A DNA stretch of 32,244 nucleotides, taken from positions 1-32,244 of the forward strand of contig NZ_ABCS01000109.1 in the NCBI RefSeq assembly GCF_000170895.1, in the 5' to 3' direction. Each line of letters opens with the position of its first letter. Within the stretch, counting starts at the first letter, position 1. Below are positions 8,215 through 19,279 of this stretch, piece after piece. The position numbers and the translations under genes were made by a program. The stretch is from Plesiocystis pacifica SIR-1. Lineage in GTDB: Bacteria > Myxococcota_A > Polyangia > Nannocystales > Nannocystaceae. Under the pieces are notes generated by a model that saw only the letters and a list, made by a program, of their open reading frames with translations, was not told the DNA's origin and did no database searches.

Positions 8215-8220
8215 TATGAT
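8215..8220 (+). promoter_or_regulatory. Candidate -10 box (TATGAT), phosphatase operon
   Basis: TATGAT on the plus strand, 60 nt before the phosphatase ATG, in a region otherwise very GC-rich. The sequence 17 nt upstream (TTCTCC) is a poor -35. A start near 8227 would leave a leader of about 54 nt. Confidence 0.4.
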
Positions 8221-8280
8221 CCACCGACCACGGCCGACCTCGGGCATGGCCCAGGGGCGTGCCCAGGCCCTGGAGCCTCC

Positions 8281-9966
8281 ATGATCAAGCTCTCCCCCGA
8301 CCCCCAAATCGCCGAGCAGCAGATCGCCGCGCTCATCTTCTACCTGACGACCTGCGGCTACATCGACAGCGAATTCGACCTCAGCGAGAAGGCCTTCGTG
8401 CGCGCCTACCTGCGCAAGATCGTCACCGCGCGCGTCGACGCTCGAGACGGCGAAGCGCTCAGCCCAGAGCTGCGCTTCGAGACCATCGAGCGCGAGCACG
8501 AGCACTACGTCGAGGTGTTCCAGGGCATCGACCGCGAGGTCAAGGACCTGTTCACCGAGGCCGTCGCCGAGGGCGAGGACGTCGGCGCCTTCGTCCGCTC
8601 CAAGCTCAAGCTGCGCTGCTTCGAGATGTTCCAGGAGCTCGACGAGGGCAACCGCGGGGCCCTGCTCGAGGTCGTCGACGACTTCATCAACGCCGACGGC
8701 GTGGTCCACCCCGAGGAGGTCAAGTTCCGCAACGAGCTCGCCGAGCTCCTCGAGCAGGACACGATGATCGCCGACGAGGACGTGGTCGGCGACGAGGTCG
8801 CGATCGGCCGGCCGACCAAGGTCGAGCCCCGGGCCGAGAACCACCCCTTCTTCAGCAACTTCGAGCACCACTACTCGGCCGACCCCGGCAAGATCCGCAA
8901 GCAGATCGACGCCGACCTCCAGGTCCTCGAGCAGGCCAAGAAATTGTGGGACGCCGAGCGGGCCAAGGGCGAGGGCAAGCTCAGCGGGGTCGCCAACGTC
9001 GACGGCCTCGAGGGCAGCGAGCGCTTCCTCGACGAGCACGTCTACGTGGTCCCGCCGGGCAACGAGGACTTCGAGCTGACCGTGCTCGGCGACCTGCACG
9101 GCTGCTACTCGTGCCTCAAGGGCGCGCTGATGCAGGCCGACTTCATGGAGAAGGTCCGCCGCTACCGGGCCGACCCGGACAACAACCCCAACCCCAAGCT
9201 GGTCCTGCTCGGCGACTACATCGACCGGGGGCGGTTCAGCTACAACGGCATCCTGCGCACCGTGCTCAAGCTCTACTGCACGGTCCCCGAGCACGTGTTC
9301 GTGCTGCGCGGCAACCACGAGTACTACATCGAGTATCAGGGCCGGGTCTACGGCGGGGTGCGCCCGGCCGAGGCGATCAACTCCCTGGTCAAGCACGTGC
9401 CCGACGAGGTGTTCGAGCGCTACCTGGCCTTCTTCGACTCCATGCCGAACATGCTGATCCACGATCGCATGCTCTTCGTGCACGCCGGCATCCCCCGGGA
9501 CGCGCTGCTGCGCGAGCGCTGGCGGGACATGTCCAGCCTCAACGACAGCGACATCCGCTTCCAGATGCTGTGGAGCGACCCCAGCCGCGCCGACGCCATC
9601 CCCGAGGACCTCCAGGCCGCGAGCGCGCGCTTCCCCTTCGGCCGCAAGCAGTTCCGGGCGTTCATGAGCAAGCTCGGCTGCAACCTGCTCGTGCGCGGCC
9701 ACGAGAAGGTCAACGCGGGCTTCAAGAAGGTCTACCGCGACGACGACATCCAGCTGCTCACGGTGTTCTCGGCCGGCGGCATCGACAACGACGACATCCC
9801 CCCGGACAGCAACTACCGCGACGTCCGACCCATGGCCCTGACGATCGCCCGGACCAACGGCGAGATCTCGGCGACGCCCTGGGAGATCGACTACACCCGC
9901 TACCAAAACCCGGAGCTCAACGCCTTCAAGGAGCGGGCCCCGGAGATCGACATCACCGACCTGTGA
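8281..9966 (+). CDS. PPP-family serine/threonine phosphatase with TerB-like N-terminus
   Basis: A 561-residue soluble protein. The C-terminal half is a metallophosphatase of the PPP family (eukaryotic PP1/PP2A-like): GDLHG at 270-274, GDYIDRG at 311-317, GNHE at 344-347, and later metal-ligand histidines in FVHAGIP and LLVRGHEKV. These are the complete two-metal motifs, so it should be an active protein phosphatase. The N-terminal about 165 residues are helical and acidic, with two parallel halves (CGYIDSEFDLSEKAFVRAYL and DDFINADGVVHPEEVKFRNE), which recalls the TerB-like fold. A charged linker joins the two parts. The stop overlaps the next gene's GTG. Substrates are unknown; a kinase-WD40 protein encoded at 14402 is a possible counterpart by inference only. 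Confidence 0.88.
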   Translation: MIKLSPDPQIAEQQIAALIFYLTTCGYIDSEFDLSEKAFVRAYLRKIVTARVDARDGEALSPELRFETIEREHEHYVEVFQGIDREVKDLFTEAVAEGEDVGAFVRSKLKLRCFEMFQELDEGNRGALLEVVDDFINADGVVHPEEVKFRNELAELLEQDTMIADEDVVGDEVAIGRPTKVEPRAENHPFFSNFEHHYSADPGKIRKQIDADLQVLEQAKKLWDAERAKGEGKLSGVANVDGLEGSERFLDEHVYVVPPGNEDFELTVLGDLHGCYSCLKGALMQADFMEKVRRYRADPDNNPNPKLVLLGDYIDRGRFSYNGILRTVLKLYCTVPEHVFVLRGNHEYYIEYQGRVYGGVRPAEAINSLVKHVPDEVFERYLAFFDSMPNMLIHDRMLFVHAGIPRDALLRERWRDMSSLNDSDIRFQMLWSDPSRADAIPEDLQAASARFPFGRKQFRAFMSKLGCNLLVRGHEKVNAGFKKVYRDDDIQLLTVFSAGGIDNDDIPPDSNYRDVRPMALTIARTNGEISATPWEIDYTRYQNPELNAFKERAPEIDITDL

Positions 9967-11126
9967 GCTCGCGCTCGGCTCGGGCGCAGCGCGAGCGCCT
10001 GGCCTTCATCCGTCGACGGCTCGAGCGCGACCTCATCGAGGAGGTCGACGACCCGCACCTGCGGCTGATCTGGGCCGACCTGCTGCTGCTCGAGGGCGAC
10101 CCCCTCGGGCGCCTGGTCGGCATGGAGCACGCGTGGGAGCGGGCCCGGGCGCGCAAGCCCAAGGGCGCGCGGCGGGCCAAGCAGCTCGGGGACCAGGTCC
10201 TGGCCCTGCGCGAGGCGCTGCAGGGACGGCTGTGGACCCGCGGCTTCAACTTCAAGGGTGTGGAGCTGCGCTGGCGCCAGGGCTTCGTCGAGCGGGTCGA
10301 GGTCGAAGGGCGCAAGATCCCGGGGCGCGCGCGGCAAAAGCCCTCAGCCCTCGACGAGGTCCTCGGGCCCCTGCTGCGCGAGCCGGCCCTGCGCTTCGTG
10401 GAGGTGGTGACGATCCACCACGAGACCGACGACCCGCTGCGCTGGCTGGGCGGCTGGACCCGTCGCCTGCACCACGCGACCTTGCGCGAGCTCCACATCG
10501 GCGCCCCCACCGGGCTGTACACGCGCCCAGGCGGGAGCTGGGAGCCGGGCCCTCCGGGCGTGGATCACCACGGCCTCGGAGAGCGCTGCCGAGCCCTGCG
10601 CTGGCTGACCCTCAACGGTGAGCTCCAGCGCCTGCCCTGCGCCCAGGGCTCGACCCAGGCCCGGGTCCACCACGCGCGCAAGCTCGCCGGCTACTCGAGC
10701 TCCAGGGTCAACCGGGCCAGCTTGTCGCGGGCGCTGTGGGACGCGAGCACCAAGGTCCACGAGCAGGCCTTCGAGACCGCGCTCGCCCTTGGGGCCCGGG
10801 CGGCCTTCCTGGCCCCGGACCTGGCCCTGTTCCTGCGCCCGCCTTTGAGCCGCAAGGACCCTCGACCGGAGCGAGCGCTCGCGGCCCTGCGCGCCATCGG
10901 CCCGGCGAGCGCCCCCGTGCTCGACGCGGTCGTGGCTGAGATCGACGCGCTCTTCGACGGCCGACGCAGCCGCGAGCGCGGCGACGCCTTTGCGCGCTGG
11001 GCCCTGGCCCTCGGACCGCGCGCGCGCTCGGCCAAGCCCGCCCTCGAGGCCCTCGCCGAGCGCTCCACCGGCTCGCACCGCGAGCTCGCGCGAAGGGCCC
11101 GAGAGGCCGTCTCGACCCCGCCCTGA
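9963..11126 (+). CDS. TIGR02996-like repeat-companion domain protein
   Basis: A 387-residue protein from a GTG overlapping the phosphatase stop (GTGA), hence translationally coupled. Residues 10-55 carry a motif like the TIGR02996 repeat-companion domain: HLRLIWADLLLLEGDPLGRL corresponds to that family's pRLvyADwLeerGdprgEf. These domains usually precede leucine-rich or other repeats. Here the middle segment has a beta/alpha repeat feel (LRELHIGAPTGLY, CRALRWLTLNG), and the C-terminal about 110 residues are alanine-rich helices like HEAT repeats (AALRAIGPASAPVLDAVVAE, WALALGPRARSAKPALEALA). The role is probably a protein-binding scaffold; coupling to a phosphatase suggests that it targets or regulates that enzyme, which is inference. 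Confidence 0.72.
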   Translation: MSSRSARAQRERLAFIRRRLERDLIEEVDDPHLRLIWADLLLLEGDPLGRLVGMEHAWERARARKPKGARRAKQLGDQVLALREALQGRLWTRGFNFKGVELRWRQGFVERVEVEGRKIPGRARQKPSALDEVLGPLLREPALRFVEVVTIHHETDDPLRWLGGWTRRLHHATLRELHIGAPTGLYTRPGGSWEPGPPGVDHHGLGERCRALRWLTLNGELQRLPCAQGSTQARVHHARKLAGYSSSRVNRASLSRALWDASTKVHEQAFETALALGARAAFLAPDLALFLRPPLSRKDPRPERALAALRAIGPASAPVLDAVVAEIDALFDGRRSRERGDAFARWALALGPRARSAKPALEALAERSTGSHRELARRAREAVSTPP

Positions 11127-11594
11127 TCGATCGTCCACAGGAGGGTTTCGACAACGCGCGTGGGCGTGCTCTCGGAGCCTTCTCGCAGGCTCGTCGACTG
11201 GCCACCGGCGGGGCTTCCAGGCTGACCTGGCGACAACGGTGGCCGCCGCTGGAACTCACGCATGGGTCCGGTTGAGCCGTTCTTGCGTGAGTTCCAGCGG
11301 CGTCGCAACGCTCCCGTCGCGAGCCCGCCCGAGCCCCGCGACGCCCCCTCGATGGGGCCCGCCGCAGCGGTGACCGAGGCCACGATTGGTTCAACCACGA
11401 TCGGGCTGGATCGGCAGCTTGGATCGGGACCCGAAGCTGCCGGTCCTACTTTCTTCGCGGCACCCAGACTTTTTTCTCCCCTTGGCACGGACTTGGTCTC
11501 GGCCTTGCACAGGGGGCGCTCGAAAGCGGGGCAGCCCGACGCTGCCCTCCCACCACTCAACCCAAGCCATCGCGGCTGACCGCGAGTTCAGATC
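11127..11594. other. Intergenic stretch with two inverted repeats
   Basis: These 468 nt hold no gene that I believe. The only open frame of size (11262-11579, plus) has no ribosome site and an odd composition. Present are a 19-bp perfect inverted repeat (separate entry) and a smaller one, CGGCAGCTT (11412-11420) against AAGCTGCCG (11434-11442), whose loop contains TCGGG/CCCGA. The second could be a weak hairpin terminator or regulator site; no T-run follows directly. A sigma-54-like TTGGCAC at 11482-11488 lacks a correct -12 element. Confidence 0.6.
11244..11302. repeat. Perfect 19-bp inverted repeat with 21-nt loop
   Basis: CGCCGCTGGAACTCACGCA at 11244-11262 is perfectly complementary to 11284-11302. 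Pairing stops at once on both sides. It has no T-run, so it is not a standard terminator. It lies between two co-directional genes and may be a mobile palindrome, a processing site or a protein-binding site. Confidence 0.9.
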
Positions 11595-12218
11595 ATGTTC
11601 ACCTTCAAGAAGACCACCCGCTCCCTCGTCGCCTCGCTGCTCCTGGGCACCGCCCTGTTCGCGTGCACCGCTGAAGAGTCGTCGACCGAGCCCACCGTGG
11701 TCGAGCTGAGCCTCGACGAGATCGACAACCTCTCTGACGCCGAGCTGAGCGAGCTCGCGGCCCTCGAGCTCGAGGGCCTCATCGACGTCCAGATCGAGGG
11801 CGAGGTCGAGATCGAGGAGCTCCCCGGGGACGTCCTGTCCCAGCCCATCGAGCCCTGGGATCCCTGGATCCCCCGCATCCCCGAGGCGGCCACGGAGTAC
11901 GACCCCTCGCTCACCGAGCAGTCCCTCGGGCCCGCCCCCTGGGGCCCCGAGCTGGCTCCCACCCTCCACGGTGAGGGCGAGCCCCTCCCCAACCCCGCCG
12001 TCGAGCTCATGACCGAGATCGAGGCCAACGGCCTCCCCCTCGTCACCAAGCCCGAGCGGCCCCTCCCCAACCCCGCCGTCGAGCTCATGACCGAGATCGA
12101 GGCCAACGGCCTCCCCCTCGTCACCAAGCCCGAGCGGCCCCTCCCCAACCCCGCCGTCGAGCTCATGACCGAGATCGAGGCCAACGGCCTGCCCCTCGTC
12201 ACCAAGGACGAGGCCTGA
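11595..12218 (+). CDS. Acidic lipoprotein with triplicated 26-residue repeat
   Basis: A 207-residue protein that I do not recognise. It has a basic start, a hydrophobic stretch and a lipobox LFAC with Cys24, so it should be an exported lipoprotein. Residues 30-80 are very acidic (ELSLDEIDNLSDAELSELAA). A proline/tryptophan-rich segment follows (PIEPWDPWIPRIPEAA). From about residue 130, three nearly identical 26-residue repeats run to the end, each with PNPAVELMTEIEANGLPLVT and separated by KPER. The last copy ends KDEA. The gene is followed at once by a strong terminator, so it is probably monocistronic; a subtilase lipoprotein gene comes next. It could be a structural surface protein, or a precursor processed into repeated peptides; nothing in the sequence decides between these. 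Confidence 0.85.
   Translation: MFTFKKTTRSLVASLLLGTALFACTAEESSTEPTVVELSLDEIDNLSDAELSELAALELEGLIDVQIEGEVEIEELPGDVLSQPIEPWDPWIPRIPEAATEYDPSLTEQSLGPAPWGPELAPTLHGEGEPLPNPAVELMTEIEANGLPLVTKPERPLPNPAVELMTEIEANGLPLVTKPERPLPNPAVELMTEIEANGLPLVTKDEA
11982..12206 (+). repeat. 78-bp direct repeat, three copies, in frame
   Basis: Units start at 11982, 12060 and 12138. Copies 1 and 2 are identical over 78 nt; copy 3 differs by a single C-to-G change within its first 69 nt, then diverges to form the C-terminus. Identity at silent positions points to recent duplication or gene conversion. Confidence 0.97.
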
Positions 12219-12249
12219 CCTCTCCGTCCTGATCACGACAAACGCTGCA

Positions 12250-12290
12250 CGGCGCCCCCGCTTCGGCTTCGAAGCGGGGGCGCCGTTTTT
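12250..12290 (+). terminator. Strong rho-independent terminator
   Basis: A 15-bp perfect stem (CGGCGCCCCCGCTTC, 12250-12264, with 12271-12285), a 6-nt loop and TTTTT at 12286-12290, 31 nt after the repeat-lipoprotein stop. It separates this gene from the downstream subtilase gene. Confidence 0.95.
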
Positions 12291-12432
12291 CGTGGCGAGC
12301 GACCGGCAAACCGCCCGGTTGGGATGTGAGGCTGCGCATTCTCGGGGCCGGGGAATTGGCGTTCTGGTCTCGTCCAGATCGGGCTGGGCTGGAACCACAT
12401 CGATGCGTCCCCTGCCAAGCCGAGCACTCGCC

Positions 12433-14401
12433 ATGCGCACATCCCAGCTGCTGTTCCCCCTGTTGTCCGCGACCTTCATCCTCGCCTGCGCCGCGCCGGG
12501 CGGCGACGACACCGGCGACGACGCCGGGGGCGATCCGGAGTACCTGACCTGCCCCAGCGCCCGGGTCATCGCCCTGCTCGAACACCCCGACGGCGACTGC
12601 GACCTCGACGACGCGCTGCCCGAGGGCTGGCGCCACGACAAGATGTTCGAGGAGAGCTCGCCCTACCTCGAGGACAACATGAGCGCGCCCCCGACCCAGC
12701 TGCGCCGCTACTGCAGCTACATCTTCGGCGGCTCCGACGACGTCGGCACCGACGCGGACTACCAGGCCCTGTTCGCGGTCCTCGACGCCTCGCCGGCGGT
12801 CACCCCGGACACCGCCGCGGTCGACTGCCTCGGGCGCCTGGCCCAGGCCAACACCACCGAGAGCGAGGAGCTGCACGCCGCCATGCGCGGGGCCTTCCGG
12901 ACCAACGTGGGCTGGCTGTCCGCCGACGAGCTCGGCGTGAGCCTCGACGCCATGGACCCGGCGGACATCGCCGTGGTCGACACCGTCTCGCCCAAGTACG
13001 GCGACAACCCCGAGTACGACCCGGTCAACTTCCACGGCCTGCAGATGGCCGAGCTGATCAAGGACATCCGCTGCCCCAACGGCGCCGAGCAGTGCCGGGT
13101 GCCGGTCCGCTTCCACCAGGCCATGCCCCGGGTCAGCATCTACGACTCGCCCGAGTACAAGACCGGCGGGCACTTCGGCAGCCAGGCCGACATCGCCATG
13201 GGCATCTACGACGCCGTCGCGTCCTGGGAGGAGCGCCAGGGCAGCCCCGACGAGACGCCGCGCCTGGTCATCAACCTCAGCGCCGGCTGGGAGCCGCTCC
13301 CCGACAACCCCGTGGACCTCGCGCGCGCGCCGACGCGCTCGGTCTACGACGCGCTGCGCTACGCGAGCTGCAAGGGCGCCCTGGTGTTCGTGGCCGCGGG
13401 CAACAACGCCGAGCCGAGCTGCCCCGGCGAGCACACCGGCGTGACCGTGCCGGCGACCTTCGAGGGCCTCGCCGCGCCCACGAGCAGCGAGTGCGCCGCG
13501 CTCGGCTTTGGCGGCGAGGAGGACCCAGCGCGGCCGATCTTCACGGACCAGGCGCGCCCCCTCGTCTACGCCGTCGGCGGCGTCGACCCCCGGGACCAGC
13601 GCCTGGCCAACTCCCGCGTCGACGGGCAGCCGGCCCTGGTCGCGCTGGGGGCCAACTCCGCCACCCGCGAGGCCGCGGGCGCCGACGCGCTGGCGCTGAC
13701 CGGGACCTCCGTGTCGACGGCCGTGGCCTCGGGCGCGGCGACCTTGCTGTGGTCCTACCGCCCCGAGCTGCGCCCCGACGAGGTCGCCGCCTACCTCTAC
13801 GCGCACGGCTGGGGCACGGGCGAGGACGCCGAGGTGACCAACGTCGACGGGCGCGCGGAGATCCGCCGCGTGCACGTGTGCGCGGCCCTCGACGCCGCCT
13901 GCGAGGGCCTCGACCCCAGCGTCTGCCCCTCCAACCTCGACTGCGTCGCCTCGCCCCCGGCCGAGGACGCCGGCATGGGCGAGTTCTTCGCGGTGTTCGA
14001 CAGCGTCACCGCCGAGGGCAGCTCCGTCGAGTTCGACGGCGGGCTGTCCGAGCCCGAGGCGCCCAGCTGCAGCCCCGAGGGCGCCTCGACCCTGGGCCGG
14101 CCCCAGCCCGAGGTCCCCGTCTGCCCCCACTGCAACATCGACCGCGACCCCGACGACACCAAGCTCTACATGACCATCGATCCGGCCTACGCTGGGACGA
14201 TCCTGTCGGCGATCCTGACCACCCTCGACAGCGACGGCGACCCGACGCTGCACCGCTTCGAGGGCGACCTGATCGACAGCCTCAACGACCTCACCGTCGA
14301 GATGACCGTGCTCAACCTCGCCATCACGGACATCGAGGTGGCGACCATCGACTTCACCATCGACGACCCAACCGCCGGCGAGCTCACCCAGACGAGCACC
14401 G

Positions 14402-14415
<14 letters not shown>
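12433..14415 (+). CDS. Subtilase-like (S8) serine protease lipoprotein
   Basis: A 660-residue exported lipoprotein (lipobox ILAC, Cys19) followed by a Gly/Asp-rich linker. The central domain has the order of S8 subtilases: Asp183 in IAVVDTV, His201 in NFHGLQMAEL, oxyanion Asn324 in VFVAAGNN, and Ser426 in LTGTSVSTAVASGAA. The His motif is unusual: the family's HGTHVAG reads HGLQMAE, so catalytic His and Gly remain but the second His is lost. Several Cys pairs suggest disulfides, as expected outside the cytoplasm. Residues 500-660 form a C-terminal beta-rich domain with a CPHC motif, probably for binding. The 142-nt upstream gap after the terminator should hold its own promoter, but none is obvious. 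Its 3' end overlaps the convergent kinase gene by 14 nt. Confidence 0.85.
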
Positions 14416-18076
<3,661 letters not shown>

Positions 18077-18107
18077 GGCTGTGTCCCTCGCCCCTGCCTC
18101 TGCCTCG

Positions 18108-18710
18108 TCAGGCCTGCGCGCGCACGCGCTCGGACCAGGCGATGAGCCCCGAGAGGGTCTCCTCGACCTGCGCCGGGCTCTGGCCCCCGGCCTCGAGCTG
18201 CTCCTCGAGCAGCTTGCGCGCCCGCTGCAGCCGGCTCTTGATCGTCGAGTGCGGGATCTCGAGGACCTCCGCGCACTGGGCCGTGGTCAGCTCTTGCCAG
18301 TAGTAGAGCTCGAGGACCACCTGGTGCTCGACGGGGATCCGGCGCAAAGCCGCGAGCAGCTGCTGCTCGTCATCCTCGGCGGCGAGGATCTTGCTCGGGG
18401 TCGGGTCGAGGTTCTCCACCGTCGACAGCCCAAAGTCGATGCGCTCGTCCCGGCTGAGGTTCCGATAGTGCCGCTGCAGCTGGCGGTAGGCGATGCCGTA
18501 GAGGTAGGAGCGGAAGCTGCCCTCGCCGCGGAAGCGGGGCAGGGACTCGATGCAGGCCAGGAAGGTCTTTTGGCTCAGCTCGGCCGCGTGGTCCCGGGCC
18601 TTGGTCCGAAAGAAGGCCGCGACGCCCTCGTAGTGGCGCTCGAACAGCTCCTCGCCCGCGTCGGTGTCTCCCTGGGACCAGGACTGGAGCAGCTCGGCGT
18701 CCGAGAGCAT
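18108..18710 (-). CDS. ECF-type RNA polymerase sigma factor
   Basis: A 200-residue sigma-70 family protein. Region 2 is visible in ELFERHYEGVAAFFRTKA through FRSYLYGIAYRQLQRHYR. Region 4 contains LRRIPVEHQVVLELYYWQEL then the helix-turn-helix TTAQCAEVLEIPHSTIKSRL. There is no region 1 or 3 and no obvious C-terminal anti-sigma extension, although the last 35 residues form an extra helix. The ATG at 18710 follows a TATGCT hexamer by 6 nt; a TTG at 18728 is open but would overlap this hexamer. The kinase gene starts 31 nt downstream, and no anti-sigma gene is seen, so the kinase may be its regulator, as in ECF groups that are linked to Ser/Thr kinases. That link is inference from gene order and known families. 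Confidence 0.92.
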   Translation of the reverse strand: MLSDAELLQSWSQGDTDAGEELFERHYEGVAAFFRTKARDHAAELSQKTFLACIESLPRFRGEGSFRSYLYGIAYRQLQRHYRNLSRDERIDFGLSTVENLDPTPSKILAAEDDEQQLLAALRRIPVEHQVVLELYYWQELTTAQCAEVLEIPHSTIKSRLQRARKLLEEQLEAGGQSPAQVEETLSGLIAWSERVRAQA

Positions 18711-18716
18711 GGTCAG

Positions 18717-18722
18717 AGCATA
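18717..18722 (-). promoter_or_regulatory. Candidate -10 hexamer (TATGCT), sigma-kinase operon
   Basis: TATGCT on the minus strand ends exactly 6 nt before the sigma-factor ATG, the same sequence and spacing as before fxsA. There is no Shine-Dalgarno, so a leaderless transcript is likely if the box is used. Confidence 0.42.
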
Positions 18723-18786
18723 CGCCAAAGCAAAACGAAAACGAGCGGTGGGCCCAAAGGCGCACCGCTCGTACCGCCCGTCGCGC

Positions 18787-19266
18787 TCAGCCCATGAAGT
18801 TGAGCTCGAGGGGCGCGCGCGTCTCGAGCCAGGTCTTGAGCGCGCTCAGGGCCATGTCCCAGCCAAAGCCCGCCCGCCGCCGGGTCTCGCTGTCCGCGGG
18901 CAGCTCGCCCAGATCGTGGACCAGGGTCAGGCGCTGAACCCGGGGGCTGCCGGGGATGGTCTCGATGGTCCAGCGCAGCTCCGAGGCCGGCTCGTCGAGG
19001 TCGACGAAGGCGAAGCTGTGGGCGAGGACCCGCTCGGCCTCGCACGCGCGGATCTCCCCGCGGATCGCCTCGCGCCGGCTCTGGTCGTCCTCGTCGTCGA
19101 AGTTGCCGTCGCCGCCGGCGAAGAAGCGGACCGGGCCGCCGACCTCGAAGTCCGACTCGATCGCCGCGTCGAGGTACCACCGGCGCGTCTGCTCGCCCTC
19201 GGTCAGCGCCGCCCACAGCTCCTCCGGACGGCAAGCGATGTAGACGGTGCGGGTCTCGGTGCTCAT
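18787..19266 (-). CDS. SRPBCC / AHSA1-like domain protein
   Basis: A 159-residue single-domain protein of the START-like SRPBCC superfamily, AHSA1 type. Visible landmarks are the first strand and helix (RTVYIACRPEELWAALTEGE), RRWYLDAAIESDFEVGGPVR, the middle beta strands with ERVLAHSFAFVD and SELRWTIETI, and the long C-terminal helix GWDMALSALKTWLE that packs into the barrel. These proteins bind hydrophobic ligands or chaperone clients; the ligand is unknown. The ATG lies 13 nt after the TldE-like stop, with TAGGGT 7 nt upstream, so it may be read in the operon, from its own promoter, or both. Bacterial genes of this family often accompany ArsR regulators; none is present here. Confidence 0.85.
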   Translation of the reverse strand: MSTETRTVYIACRPEELWAALTEGEQTRRWYLDAAIESDFEVGGPVRFFAGGDGNFDDEDDQSRREAIRGEIRACEAERVLAHSFAFVDLDEPASELRWTIETIPGSPRVQRLTLVHDLGELPADSETRRRAGFGWDMALSALKTWLETRAPLELNFMG

Positions 19267-19279
19267 GACCCGCACCCTA

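Noticed and set aside
11482..11500. Sigma-54-like promoter, TTGGCAC
   Set aside because: The -12 GC is missing at the required spacing (TGGT instead of TTGC), so the match is only half.
11262..11579. 105-codon open frame upstream of the repeat lipoprotein
   Set aside because: Starts inside the inverted repeat, lacks a ribosome site and motifs, and its codon use differs from real genes here.
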